Source: Pithys albifrons albifrons (taxonomy: Eukaryota; Chordata; Aves; Passeriformes; Thamnophilidae). From it: 64,000 bases of DNA. Positions 1-12,420 of this stretch are shown one piece after another. The notes beneath the pieces were generated by a model, which was given only the letters and a program-made list of their open reading frames with translations, was not told the origin of the DNA and made no database searches. Positions within the stretch are counted from its first letter, which is position 1, and every line of letters starts with the position of its first letter. The stretch covers positions 34,885,054 to 34,949,053 of the forward strand of contig NC_092460.1 in assembly GCF_047495875.1 (NCBI RefSeq), in the 5' to 3' direction. Made by a program: the position numbers and the translations under genes.

Positions 1-2370
1 CTTGGTTTGTCCTAGAATAAAAATCCATATATCAGTTCAATAGCAATTCTACACTTATTGCAGAAATCACATATTTCAATAGGACTGTGAGGAATGAATA
101 GCAGTGTAGAGTTCTTGAACAAGGAAAAAATTCTTTTCATGATGTCAAACACTAAGAAATAGTCTTTGTGCCTTGAAGAGGGATTTTGGAAGAATGTAAA
201 ACTGGTCAGAAAAAAGACAGTTAAGAAGTACATAGTAAAACATGTATTTGCATTCATGTTCACTCACTCTTCGAGTCAGTGAACAGACATAAACCATTAC
301 TGTCACTGGCATACATATGAAAATTTTTGTCTTCTTTGTGGATCAACCCTAGGATAAAATCCTCTCTTAAGGATATTTCACATTTAAGAAAATATTTTTC
401 TACACTACAGTTCCACATAGGTAGAACTGGTTTCAGTCATCCCTAGCAGTAGAAAAAGGCTGTGGACCTTTACCATCAGCCCATTTTGTCCAACACACAT
501 ACTTGCAGATTACACATAACAAGGAGAAGTAGCAGCAATACCCTGATAGTTTAAAACTCCCAGTTCCAATAACATTGAATCAACAGCACATTTGGACCAT
601 TCCACAAGCCATCTGATAGCTTTTAAGGAAGATTTTCAAGCTCTCTTTGTTACATTCACATGGGTCATGGTTTTTTAAATTCAGTCTTAAAGGTTTTGGC
701 ACTCTGGGGACATGGTGGAGTCTGGCACAGGGTCACTCCTGCTGCAAGGGGCTTCCAGGAGCTTGGCTGGAGAGCCAGAGGGAGAACATTCTTGTTCCAA
801 CTCATGCATTTCAAGGATAACCCAGTCAGCTGCCATTTTTTAGTATTGTATTAGAACAGGACTGATTTTTAAAGGGTTTACCAAAATAAAAGCAAAAAGC
901 TGTTAGTCATGTTTGAGACCACCAGTGCCACAATCTGAGACTGCATACTCCATCATTCCTGCTATTTGACATGTTTTCCCTTCGCCCTGAGACATTCTTT
1001 CCATTGAATTTGCAACAGAATGAACATAAACCAGACCTTAAAAAAAAAACAAACCATTACTTTGAAATAATAACAAACAGACAAAGCCATAGTAATTTCT
1101 GTTGGCATAAGACAAATTAGTGGAATTTAACACATAGCCTGATGAGTACCTCCCACCAAAGAATTAACCATACACAGATGAAAAGATTAGGACCAACCAC
1201 TGCCAAATAAAAATTCTTATTGAAGCTAAAAGCAATCAAGTCTCAGGAGAAGTTTCAAGCAAGCACTAAAAGCATTGCAATGTTAGCAGAGTTCCACTTT
1301 TTCGGTAAGTCAGGAATTACAAACTTGTTTGGTTTATGAATAGGAATGCATAACATGCCTGACCATGATAGGGAAGAATTGGAACAGATCTCACCACATG
1401 TCCTTTCCAGACCTAAGATTTTAAGATGACTGAATACTGAAAGCAAGATGATCCAGATGGTTATTTGTTAGCCTATTATCCTGCCCTTCTGATTCCCTCT
1501 TTCATTCCCAATTTAGTGTATTTTCTCCCAGCTTCCAATTTTATTTCAATCTCAAGTGAAAAGTGGTCTCAGAAAACAGAACACTATTTCAGAGCTGTAA
1601 GTTTGATGTAAATTGTTGTTGAAACAGGATAATATTTTAAGTGATCCATTAATCTGGTTAGCATTCTGAAATGCCCAATTATATGGTGAACATAAGCATG
1701 TTGAGAGGTTGAAAGCTGAGATGAGTAATGAAAATCTTTGGCTTGGTTGCTCAGTAAAATAAGGGAAGAGGGGGAGCAGAAATTGTCTTAGACCAAGAAA
1801 CAGGAACATCTTAAAGTACCCCCAAGAGCAGGCTCATCTCAAAATAAAATTCTTTATGTCTTTTTTTGTTAGGATATTTCTTTATTAATCTTTAATAAGT
1901 GAAACATATATTACCATGAAAGTACAAGTGACAAATTCTCTTCTGAAATATGGTCTGACAAATTCTGTAACTAGCTTAGTTTTATATTTATTGAGTTAAT
2001 CACACTGTCATATTTAATTCTTTGAGCAAAACTGTTTCAATCCTATTACTCTTCTTTTTCTTCAATATTTGGTCCCCATTAGGGGAGTGGTAATGATGTG
2101 AGAGGGTGACAGAAGGGATATGTTTCTCCACTAACATTACTTTTTTTTTCACAGGTCAGCAAATGCTACTAAGATGACACAGGAACCTTAACGCCTTCAC
2201 TCCCACACTGTGCACACATAGCTGATGACGCCAATGTACAAAAGCCAGAGGAACATGAAAAGAAAGTTTATCTTGAGTTCCAAAATGACTTCACCCAAAA
2301 GTTGCTGCATGGTGAAACTGGAGAGGGAAACTCAAAAAGCCCCACATGAATCTTTCATTAAAATATTTTA
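1..2370. other. Unique non-coding sequence
   Basis: This AT-rich stretch holds only short open frames of under 90 codons on both strands, none with recognisable domains or exon-like structure. I see no transposon similarity, tRNA or long simple repeat. Short A and T runs occur near 1040 and 2142. It is best read as intergenic or intronic DNA. Confidence 0.6.
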
Positions 2371-2448
2371 TAATCATAAAGTAATTTAGGTTGGAAGGGA
2401 CCTCTGGCATTCATCTCCAACTCCACCCAAAGCACAGCCAACTTAGTA
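2371..2448 (-). mobile_element. CR1 LINE 3'-end fragment
   Basis: Read on the plus strand, the segment has the signature of an inverted CR1 tail: an AATCATA start, then TTTAGGTTGGAAGGGACCTC, then a decayed CATCTCCAACTCC block followed by AAAGCACAGCCAACTT. In avian CR1 elements this is the reverse complement of the last ~80 bases of the 3' UTR. CR1 copies are typically truncated at the 5' end, so a bare tail is normal. Only one unit of the terminal octamer repeat is recognisable and several positions are changed, which suggests an old copy. No coding remnant is present. Confidence 0.75.
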
Positions 2449-5400
2449 ACTTCTTGTTTGTCTCATACTTTTTCAAAGAGAAAACAAGAATAAGCATGAC
2501 CATAACGATTTACAAAGGGATATCAAAAGTCTTTGTGACTTGCATAAAAACATAGCATGCAAGTCAACCAAATTAAAGAAAAAAAGGAATAAAATGTAAA
2601 CCCTCTGAAGTGCTTTCTAGGTTACCTGCTGATGATTTAACACTCTCCCTTTACAAAAACCACTTAAAATCCAAGAGGAGGCATGATAGAAACCCTACAC
2701 AGGAATATGAGATGATGGCAGATGAATGAACGCACCTCAAAATTATTCTTTTCTCTTCATGCACTTTTTTTCCTTTCCGCTCAGATCCAAAACGCAGACA
2801 TTTTATACCACCACTTGGCAACTGATAAATTAAACAAAAAAGGAGAATATCTATAAATACTAAGTTCCTCCATGCTGGGAGCTTCTGGAAGCCACACTTC
2901 TGGCACGGGCAAGCCACTGAACAGTTCATTAATGTTTCTGGCCAGTGTCTCTCACCCAGCTGTATCAGAGCCCAAGAGCTCCCAGACAGGTACAAACAGA
3001 CTGAAGTCTGAGATGTACAAACCTGGGCTTTTGTCAGACCACTGTGACTGCGAGTGACCCACAGGAAAATCAGAGTCCTCCTATGGGACCTTTTAAACAA
3101 CTCTCAAGTGGGAGCCTTTCATACAAGCTGAGCTGATTAAGCATCAGGATTAGATTAAGTCAGACAGACAAGACTCTCCTATAATCAGGAGAGAGACAGG
3201 AAACTCCTGAAAGTAATTCACATTAGTGTAAAAACAAGGAGAGAATTGAGAGGAAAAGAAAGTGGAGGAGAGTAATAGAAGTTTTCTGAATAGGATTTAG
3301 GAAAATAGCACACTTAATTTTCCCTGCAGCCTTCTAAGCTCTTTAAAAGCAACATGATTAAAACACATGTCTATTGAAGGAATCCTGAGAACAAAGATAA
3401 TACAGCCCTTGGGAAATGGTAAGGCTAGAGTTCAAGAATTGTTGTTTCTGAAAAGTTCTCTCTGCCAGAAGAGACGTACATATATCTTACTGCAAAAAAA
3501 CAAACAATACTCACTGTGTAATTTCATATTCTGTACAACTTCAAGCTGTATTGTTAAAAGCTTCTTTTCAGTGTAATTAATTTTAGATACTGGAGGGAAA
3601 AAACCCACTGTCTTCAAACATGAATGGCAGCAGGGTGCACTTAACGCTATTTCTCCTTTTCAAACATATCTTTACACTTGACTTAAAAATGTAGAATGGG
3701 AGCATAATACCTCATTCATTGCTAACAGCACTATGAATGAAAGGCTCTCTGAACATCTGTTCAATGATATTTAATGCATGGTCTAATAAGCATTGGCATT
3801 TCCCGCTCACAGATTTGTACGAATTACATATGGGCTACAGTTCTTGACAGATCCTTGCTCTTCTGGAAAGACTGCCCAGTCCTCAAGGCTTTACTTTAAT
3901 TCTTTATGGACAATACCATATCCTTGCAACTCTGGCTAGTTGCACTAAGCCAGGTCTCATCATGGCATTGGATACACAGTGTCTAAATACCATAGAGCAT
4001 CAAAAGCCACTTCCCAAATTAGCTGTTGCTAGGAGAGAAAGGAATGACAGAGAAACACAGGAAGCAGAAACACTGGGGTTTTTTTTCACAGAGCTGGCAT
4101 TTATGAGGCATTATCATAGAGTTTACACAGTCAGGTCCACAGTCTCTTCACAGCTCTTTAACCCACAGTGAAGTTAAAGAAGCTAACACAGAAAACAACA
4201 GGGAAGTTCAGAAACCACTTTCTTTCTTATACAATGGACCATAAAAAAAACACCTTTTTTGTTACAATCCTGTACTGGGAAATGAAAAGTACAGAAGTGA
4301 ATTTTGATTTGTACATGAAAATGTACTCACACCCTACTGAATCTTTTAAAATCCAGTAGGAAACTATTTAAAGTTTTACTTCAGGGTAGTAAAAGGACAA
4401 GCAACAGAGAAAGTTTCAAGGCTTATTCCTTGCATTTGAGCATGCAAGGAGATGAAAAGATCTGAAATTTGTGCAATATTAGTCACACTGAAGAGGTCCA
4501 ACATAATGACAATGCAAGAGCTAACACAACATCTGTGTGGAACGAAATCTGACCCAGCATAAGTAAGCTCCCTATGGACTTCATCCAACATATTTTGTAG
4601 ATCTGCTCTCTTTCTATTCCCCTGCCACAAACTTGCACTCATCTCAAGCTGGCTGCCTTCTCCGTTCTCCACACAACCTCAGGGATTCTCCTACAAAAGC
4701 CAACTCCTCTGCAGTTGTTGCTATCTGGAGTCATCTTCCTGTACATTTACACCTGCACAGCTCTTCTCCTCCCTCGTCCTCCCGGCTCTCCATTTATTAC
4801 ACTTCATGAATGGCATTACACAGCCTTGCAGTTTTGAAACACAGTTCAAATCAAGAGGGAAAAAAAAAGCCTTTGGTGAAAATAAATCCACGGGAAACAA
4901 TGAGGTATAATCCAGCATACACAACTCTATGCAGAAATGGCTGAACAGGACAAATACAAGGATAAAAGGAGGAGTGCACGCAACTTTCAGAATGAGGAAA
5001 AGCTGAGAAATAAGCCAGCTGAAAGTCCTTACCAGACACAGAGGCTGCTACATTGATTTGTACTTCTCAATGCTTGTTATTCTACCGGGCCCTGCATCTC
5101 CGTTCCAGAAAAGACCCTCAGAAACATTCACTAGATAAACACAGCATTCAAATATCACCAACTATGCTATATACTTAATACAGGCAATTTTTTGGATGGT
5201 GACTGGCTTACTTGAATAAGGCCATCCTGGTTCTTGCTCCAATTTGCAAATTATATGACTGTCACCCTATACAAGTGCCATCTGTATTTGCTGCTCACCG
5301 ACCAAACTTGGTTATCCACTCAAATGCAGACAAATTGCTGAGGACTACATGGACAATGGAAAGCACCCCACCTTCCTAAGGTAGCCAGCATTTCTGGAGA

Positions 5401-7005
5401 AAATGAAATAATGCATCAAAATATGGTGATTAACAGTGAAGGAAAAGCTGTAAAAGTGAGAGGCACACAGGCAACTCAGCAAAGACCTGACAAACCCTAC
5501 TGAGGTACCAGACCCCATAGAGGTACTGATCCTGAACACGCCAAAGGGAAAAGTGATGGAAAATATTGATAAATGTCCCTCCAGTTCTGTCCACAGAATA
5601 AATGTGTATTTCCCTGCTGTTGGGATGCTTTTCACTAGACAGCAATATAGGTTAAGAAAAATGTGCCTTCAGGAAAATATCTAGATTATGAAATATTTTA
5701 GACAGTCAACCCTGTTAAGAACAGTGGATTTTTACAAATTAGATTTGAAGTCACAAAACTCATGACAGTGATTTAAATTGTACTCTTTGGTTTATTCCAA
5801 GCCACCAGGTATGAAAAGTATGGTAGAAAGCTTAAATCTGTGATCCCTGGGCCCTGCACATTTTGTAAACAGAAGGCACTTCCATAAGCCTATTAACCTC
5901 TTGACACAAAGGATCACTTATGGCATGTAGGAAGACTTTGCAATCCATGTTTTTTCTTTCAAATAACTGTAAAAAGAACAACTCACAAACCAAGAGAAAG
6001 TGATATGGCAGTGTTTTCCCACTACACTTGATATTCATGTGTTGATCAGGACACATTAAACAGTATTTTGCTCCACAGAGATTGAGAAACTGGATGCCTT
6101 ACAAGGACAAGGAAAATATCAAGTTCATTCACATCTAAAGGGGCATGGTTTTTAGACAGTGTGCAACTTCAGCACAGCTAAAAAGAAGTGAAATGAATTC
6201 TCTCACTCAGCACTGCAGCAGACACCTCACCAGACTCTCATCTGCCCTGCAGCATGAATGCACCACCATGACCTTGCTCTTGCAAGAACCTATAAACATC
6301 CTAAAGCCATAAGCTTTAGCAAATGTTCTCATGACAGTCTGGAGAACTGAAGCTAACTCAATAAAGCAAATATGCTGCCCCTGCTAGTTGGGTAGTCAGG
6401 AACTGCTTGTGTCATTGCAGTTGACATGACTTTCCACTACAAAAAAAATTGTCTTGCTCCAGAGTTTCAGACAGAAGAGAGAGAAGTCACAATCTTCCTA
6501 AAAAAGCCAAAGTCTTGATGCTGTTAAAAAGGGAAGAGCAATTTAGAAGTCAAGGCCAAAATATCAGATCAGTGGGGAATGGAATATGAACAGGACTGAA
6601 TATGCATCAGTCAGGTTTAAGCCCTATTTATATAACTGGAAATTTGTAGAAAGGAATGGTATGCAAAGATGTTACTTTCTCAGATAAAGAAGACAGAAAA
6701 TCTTTTTCCCTGTTCCCATTAGCAACATGAATGGTAACCCCAAATATGTAGCACTTCACAGAAGCAGAGCAGCACCTGGGAAATGGGATGACTAAATCAG
6801 CCCATGACACTGCTAATGTGTGCCTGGTATTTGCTAAATCACCTTTACATGGTCACCATCAGGTCTTGCCACAAATTCTGCCAGAAGGGAAAGAGGAAAG
6901 GCAAGCAGTGGGGCAGAAAGTCATGACTACTATTAAAAATGTGAACACAATGAACACTGCATGCAACATTGCAGGGGTTGGGGGGCAAGGGTAAGCAAAC
7001 TCAAT
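2449..7005. other. Unique non-coding sequence
   Basis: Nothing here supports a gene. The longest open frame (2651-3100, minus, 149 codons) overlaps another frame on the opposite strand and shows no domain, signal peptide or exon signals. A small perfect hairpin (7-bp stem, 6-base loop) lies at 3174-3193. I saw no repeat family in this stretch. Confidence 0.55.
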
Positions 7006-7069
7006 AGTACCTTTAATTAAAAAGTGTATTTTTAAAAAGTACCTTTAATTAAACAGTGTATTTAAAAAA
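7006..7069. repeat. 32-bp tandem duplication
   Basis: Two adjacent copies of a 32-base unit beginning AGTACCTTTAATTAA lie at 7006-7037 and 7038-7069. They differ at about three positions. The second copy runs straight into an A-rich tract. The high similarity suggests a fairly recent local duplication, such as replication slippage. Confidence 0.8.
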
Positions 7070-7107
7070 AAAACAAACAAAACAAAAAAAAACAACACAA
7101 AAGAAAC
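7061..7107 (+). repeat. A-rich (CAAAA-like) low-complexity tract
   Basis: The plus strand is almost entirely A with scattered C, forming AAACA and CAAAA units. A lysine/threonine-rich open frame beginning at 7056 is an artefact of this tract; downstream the same frame happens to run into the CR1 coding remnant. The tract could be an old retroposon tail or an expanded simple repeat; nothing upstream identifies a parent element. Confidence 0.75.
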
Positions 7108-7394
7108 GCCCATGCAGCAAAACCTTTAACATGAACAGCAAAGAGATTCAGAATTTTTTAAAGGCCTTATCTTCAACCATCTGTGACTTAACTTACTATT
7201 TTATAGTCACATATCACTTATTGCTACATGCTGTGAAGAGTAGGGGAGGAGGGCTGGGGGAAAGACATTTAATGACAGTAAGCAGAGTACTTACTAATTT
7301 AAATAACTCCCAGAAATGTTCTTATCTACTGAACAAACATTCCAGTGTTTTAATTAAGTCAAGAGATCAAATGTCCATGTATATAGCAACTCAC

Positions 7395-7880
7395 TTCAAA
7401 AAGGATACTGAGGTGCTGGAGTGGATCCAGAGAAGAGCAACAAGGCTAGTGAAGGGACTGGAGCATAAGTCCTATGGGGAGAGGCTGAGGGAGCTGGGGT
7501 TGTTTAGCCTGGAGAAGAGGAGGCTCAGAGGTGACCTCAGCACTGTCTAGAACTACCTGAAGGGAAGTTCTAGCCAGGTGGGGGCTGGTCTCTTCTCCCA
7601 GGCACTCAGCAATAGGACAAGGGGGCACGGGCTTAAGCTCTGCCAGGGGAAATTCAAGTTGGAGATGAGAAAATAATTCTTTCCAGAGAGAGTAATCAGG
7701 CATTGGAATGGCCTGCCCAGAGAGGTGGTGGATTCACCATCCCTGGAGATTTTTAAACGCAGATTGAACTTGGCACTGAGTGCCATGATCTGGTAAAGGG
7801 ACTGGAGTTGGACCAAGCGTTGGACTCGATGATCTCAGAGATCTTTTCCAACCCAATCGATTCTATGATTCTATGAACTT
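7395..7880 (+). mobile_element. CR1 LINE, 5'-truncated 3' end with ORF2 remnant
   Basis: This is the best-preserved transposon in the window. The first ~155 bases (to the stop near 7550) encode the extreme C-terminus of the CR1 reverse-transcriptase polyprotein (ORF2). The residues read [20 protein letters not shown], then a [18 protein letters not shown] block typical of the family. It is followed by the 3' UTR and the hallmark end: TTGGACTCGATGATCTCAGA, TTTTCCAACCC and two ATTCTATG octamers near 7860-7876. The element is truncated at the 5' end and lacks endonuclease and polymerase domains, so it is dead. CR1 elements normally lack target-site duplications and I see none. A premature stop follows the conserved DLSTV region, where intact elements continue for a few codons. 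Confidence 0.93.
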
Positions 7881-10800
7881 ATGAGTAACTCTCAGCAATG
7901 TAAGATGCACTTTTGTTCCTGAGACCAAGTTAGCCTTTGAGTCATTTTCCCTGCTTTAAGTTACAATACATAGGGAAAAACATGCATGAAGATTCCTTAA
8001 GCTACTTTATTGCTTTCTCTAAAATGAAATGTTTTCAGTGCTTAGTTGAGTAGATAAATCACTTATTAAAAAAAAAAAAAAAAGTGTTGCAATGGAGGAA
8101 GAGCATTCAGTAGTGCACATGTACTGCTTTGGTCCATTAGAGCAGGAAGCTGAAGACCAGACTGAGCTGCAGTGGCCCCCTGACAGAGATATGCACAACC
8201 ACAAATTTCACCATGCCTTTGGACACACATCATCAGGCTTTTGTAGGAAGAGGAATCGCACTGGTTTCTTTACTCAGCATCTGTCACTGTTCCAAATCCA
8301 ATGCTAGAGTCACATAAAGGGGCAAAATGCAAGGCTCAGCTAGGTCACCAAATAGCTTTACTAGTCTGTCTACACAGGAGGTGAGGAAGAAAGGAGACCA
8401 TATCAAAGTTTGTATCTTCTTACTGTGCTTCTGTGCTTAACTGAAACAAAGCAGTTTGGATATGGGGATAACATAGGCTTAAGAACAAGGCTTATAGGCA
8501 TGACCATGCTGGATGGTGTGTTACTTGATTAGAATAGGGCAGAGAGGGGAAGAATATCTGTTTCTGAGATGGGAGGAACAAGAAATTATTTGGCTCTCAA
8601 ACTTCACTTATGCCTTATGTGCAAGACACTTTAACTGTACTAAAGATAATCCACAAATAAATGCAGTAGCCCTTAATTCCTTGAGAATTCCTAAGTCCTT
8701 TTGATCTTCCATATGATTTCCTTCGAGGATATTATTCCTATTGATTTTTTTTTAGAGAAAAGGTTTATCCTCAGAAAGCACAAGTGGAGGAACATATCAT
8801 GAATGACAACTTCTCACAACACCTTGAGTCTCAAGTCATGCTGAGTCAAAGAGCAATGCAATACAGAAAATAAATGTGGGTGACTGTCTTAAATATTTCT
8901 TCATGTTATGGAAAAACAAATTAACAGGCATTCTGAAACATGAGCAAAGTGATGAAGGTGGAAAAAGGTTTCAGTAAGATCATAGTCATGCAAGAATGGA
9001 GTAGTGCTCTTAAATGACTGAATAAGGAAATGATAGAACAAGTCTAGGTATAGAAATATGTTTTTAAAGTAGCCTTCCAAGTGATCTGCTCTTCATAATG
9101 TAGAGGAATGGAAGAATTTTCCATTCCAGAAGAATCTAGGAACGTACTTCAGAAATTGACTTCAGCAAGAAACCAGGAGAGATTAAATAGTGCCTTTTTC
9201 CATTATTTGACAGCACAGCTCTTTCCCCTTCAAAGCAGCAAAGACACTGCAAAACTGCTCCATTACATCACAAAACTGTTATGAAATACTCTGCTTCTTA
9301 GATATATGTCTGTTCTGCCCCATCAGCATGATAATTTCAGTTGAAACCAGTGCAGGCAATGTTTAACCAGCAAATTTATGTCTTACAGCTGTCTTTAACT
9401 TATCACCAATCAAAGAAATAACTGGGGCCTGTATTCCAAAACAGATTTCAAATACTTCAAAAAGTCAATCAAATATATATAGGAAAATGCTTGCTCTATA
9501 TAGACCAATTTAAAACCCACAGCTCTACACAGACTTCACTCTGAATACTTGCAAGGCATCAAAATACTTTTGATCAGTTGTAGTAGAACCAGTTGCCTGT
9601 ATACATCCAGAGAAGAGGATAAAAATAAGCCCAACAAATTACAGATTTATCTGGAAAATAGAGACTGATGACTCATTAAGATAATTCATGTTTAGGTTTA
9701 AGGTTCAGAAGCCAAGAATAAGGACCCAAATTCTTTGCATTGAAGTCTAGGAATACATAAAGGATTCAGGAGAGGGTTCCAGGACCCCAGCAACAAAGAA
9801 AACATACATGGATGCTGAACAGTTTTCCCTGAGTCTGTGAACTCAAGTTAACATCCAAAAGGGCTGTTCAATACTCACTCCCTTTGGTATTAACTCTCAT
9901 TTTGTATTGGCCTTTCATTTAAATTCATCTGTCCCTTTTTTAACCTCCTAAACTCATGTGTTTATATAATCCCCATTCTCATGAACTTGAGAAGAAGCAA
10001 GCATGAATATAATTATGACAATCCTCTAAAGTCATACGTAAAACTTACAATGCAAAAGACACATGCCATGATCATAAGATTGTTTCACTCCCATTCCTCA
10101 CAAGTATTCAGAAGTCAAAAACTAGCAGTATTTCTTAAATAATGCTTAACTAAATAGGTATTAGGCAAATTAAATGGGAGAAAATGAGTATTTTAAATCT
10201 TCGAGTGTAGAAAATTTATACACATAATCCTATAATGGCTTTTGCAATTTGACTAAATAACTTGTCCCATTTCTCTGCAATTCTAGCTCTTCATCCCTCA
10301 GTCATCACCATTACAAGACAGGTTACCACTGGAAAAAGAGTTTAACAGATTATATACCTAGCAGTGGAAAGGACAAATCTGCAACCACATCAGATAAACA
10401 TGGAAGAGGGCATAGAGATAATCCCATCTAGGAAAAATTTCAGATAGTCAGCAAAAGGCACTAGGGAAAAGGTAAAAACATCCCTTGGTAGAAAGGAAGA
10501 ACAGTTCTTATTGGGTAAGAAAAAGACAGAATATGGAAAATGAGGAATTTGAAGATCAATGGTTAAAACAGGCATCCTAAAGGCAGCACACAGAAAGTCA
10601 GGAAAGAGCTACATGAGAGAACAGAAGCAGGCACTGATGGAGCTCTGTCTGTCTAACCATCCAGGACAGCAAGGCAAGAGTTAAAGCCTAAGCCATAAAA
10701 CAGTTTTAGGGAGATCAGCAGGTCCTAGTCTCTCCCATGCAAAGCAGGCATCTATGCTGGGGAACAGATTTAACTGGGAGCAAGAGAAAGCCACAAAAAT

Positions 10801-11924
10801 TACAATTGTGATCAGTATTTCAATACTGAAGATATAGACATCCCTAAACAGAAAGGAAGTTGGAAAGACCCTGGGAAGTCACTTGGAACACAACAAGGAA
10901 AAAACTACTTTAAGGGTAACAGGTCCTTCAGACAAAAATAAAACATCTTCAGACAACAGAGATACCCAATGCATTCTAAGAACAAACCCTCTGTGGAGTG
11001 CCCTGTAATGTCTGTAGAGCTACCTACAAAGAACTTCTGCGCCCCTGGGAATCTCATCCTGGACATCTTGCCCACTACGACATCAAAGTCTTGCCAGGAC
11101 TGAAAAGACCCAGACTTCCCCAGTCCAAGTTGTGTTCTCCAAAAACTAAAAGTGAAGACACATGCACGTGCTCCTTAAGAATTTCCAGGGAAAAGAACAA
11201 GTCATTAGTTTCTGGAGTAATATGCATGCCTCTCTCTCCTCATTCTCCTCCACCATGTTCTGCCTATTTTTCTTTATGAAAGTAAAAGAACTACTGCTCT
11301 TAAGAGACAGATGTAAGAAAAAGGAAGTAGAAGCTTTGCTATTTTTGCAAAGATAGTGCATTGCATGAAAACAAGTGTAAATATTACACTGCACTTCAAG
11401 CTTGCAAACCTGCCATAACATTCCTATTACCTCAGCCTTGATATAGAGGAAGCAGAGTCTCTCCACGGGACAGAATTAGTCAGTCCCAGCCAAGTCAAAC
11501 CTTCAAGAGCCAGAAGTTCCCAATTCATATTCTAAATTATATGTAAAGATTTTACAGTGTGAACTCCCAGGGTCAGAGCAGAAGCTGAAACACTTCATTT
11601 TAGAATCCCAAAGAGCTCATAACTGTATTTCCCCTGCCACCTCCAATACACACCTATATTTGATTACTTCTATGAATCTTTTCCAAATACACCCCACAGA
11701 GCAATTCTAAAGCAGAAGCATCTCCTGCTGTGCTTTGAAAGGTTCTGCTCACACCTTCAAATTCCACTAGCTGGTCATTTCTTTTAAGGTTTGTTAAATC
11801 AGTCCTAAATTGACAGTTTATTCAAATAAGCATTGCAACAGCACACAGCTACAGTTCACTGATCCTACTCAGAATTCCTGTCCTCACAACTTTTTTTCCC
11901 AAGGAGTTAGAAATGCAATGGACA
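7881..11924. other. Unique non-coding sequence
   Basis: This is AT-rich DNA with only short, overlapping open frames and no recognisable exon, RNA gene or repeat family. A run of 16 A lies at 8068-8083. I see no promoter-like GC-rich or CpG-rich segment. Confidence 0.55.
8068..8083 (+). repeat. Poly-A run (16)
   Basis: This is an uninterrupted homopolymer on the plus strand. The sequence upstream does not resemble a processed transcript that I recognise, so it is treated as a simple repeat. Confidence 0.85.
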
Positions 11925-12420
11925 TGGGTCAGCAGTGTCCTGGCAGCAGGGATGGCCAGCAGCTTCCTGGGACGTACCAACGTGCACAAGGACAGTTCAC
12001 AGGGAGAGAGGGACCATCACTCCTGTCCAGCACTTGTTAGGGCACACCTGGAATGCCATGCTCATTGTCACATTCCCAGTACAAGAAAGTCATTGACAAA
12101 GTGGCACAGATTCGGTGGAGGGGTTGCCACAGTGGGTCAGGGTTGGAGCACCTGCTCTGTGGGGAGAGGTTGAGAACATGGAGAAGAGATGGATTCAGTG
12201 GTCCCATCAGAACCTGCTCAGCTCTGCAGGATAAAAGGTATCAAGAAGTGGAGGCAAGTATTCCACAGTGGAGCACGGCCAGATGTTGAAAGACAAGAGA
12301 CATGAATGAAAACCAGAGAGATTCAAACTGGACATCTCTTTCATCTCATCTGGAATTTTGTTCATCAAATATGGGAAGTTCCACAAAGGAGAGGAAATAG
12401 CAACCTTTCTGTGAGGAGGG
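11925..12420 (+). mobile_element. Old, decayed CR1 LINE fragment
   Basis: Several blocks in the correct order match the end of CR1 ORF2 and the following 3' region, although the reading frame is destroyed. Examples are GGCACACCTGGAATGC near 12040, CCCAGTACAAGAAAGTCATT near 12073, GGAGCACCTGCTCTGTGGGG near 12143, and a TTCAAACTGGACAT-like block near 12323. Upstream, a block near 11950-12020 resembles the CR1 segment that encodes the region before this. Substitutions and internal deletions are heavy and the terminal ATTCTATG repeat is missing, so the copy is much older than the one at 7.4 kb. Both edges are approximate. Confidence 0.7.

Noticed and set aside
3174..3193. Hairpin as a microRNA precursor
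   Set aside because: A 7-bp stem is far too short for a miRNA precursor and is common by chance.
7056..7550. 164-codon frame as a gene
   Set aside because: It is a chance fusion of an A-rich tract, unique sequence and the end of the CR1 ORF2 remnant.
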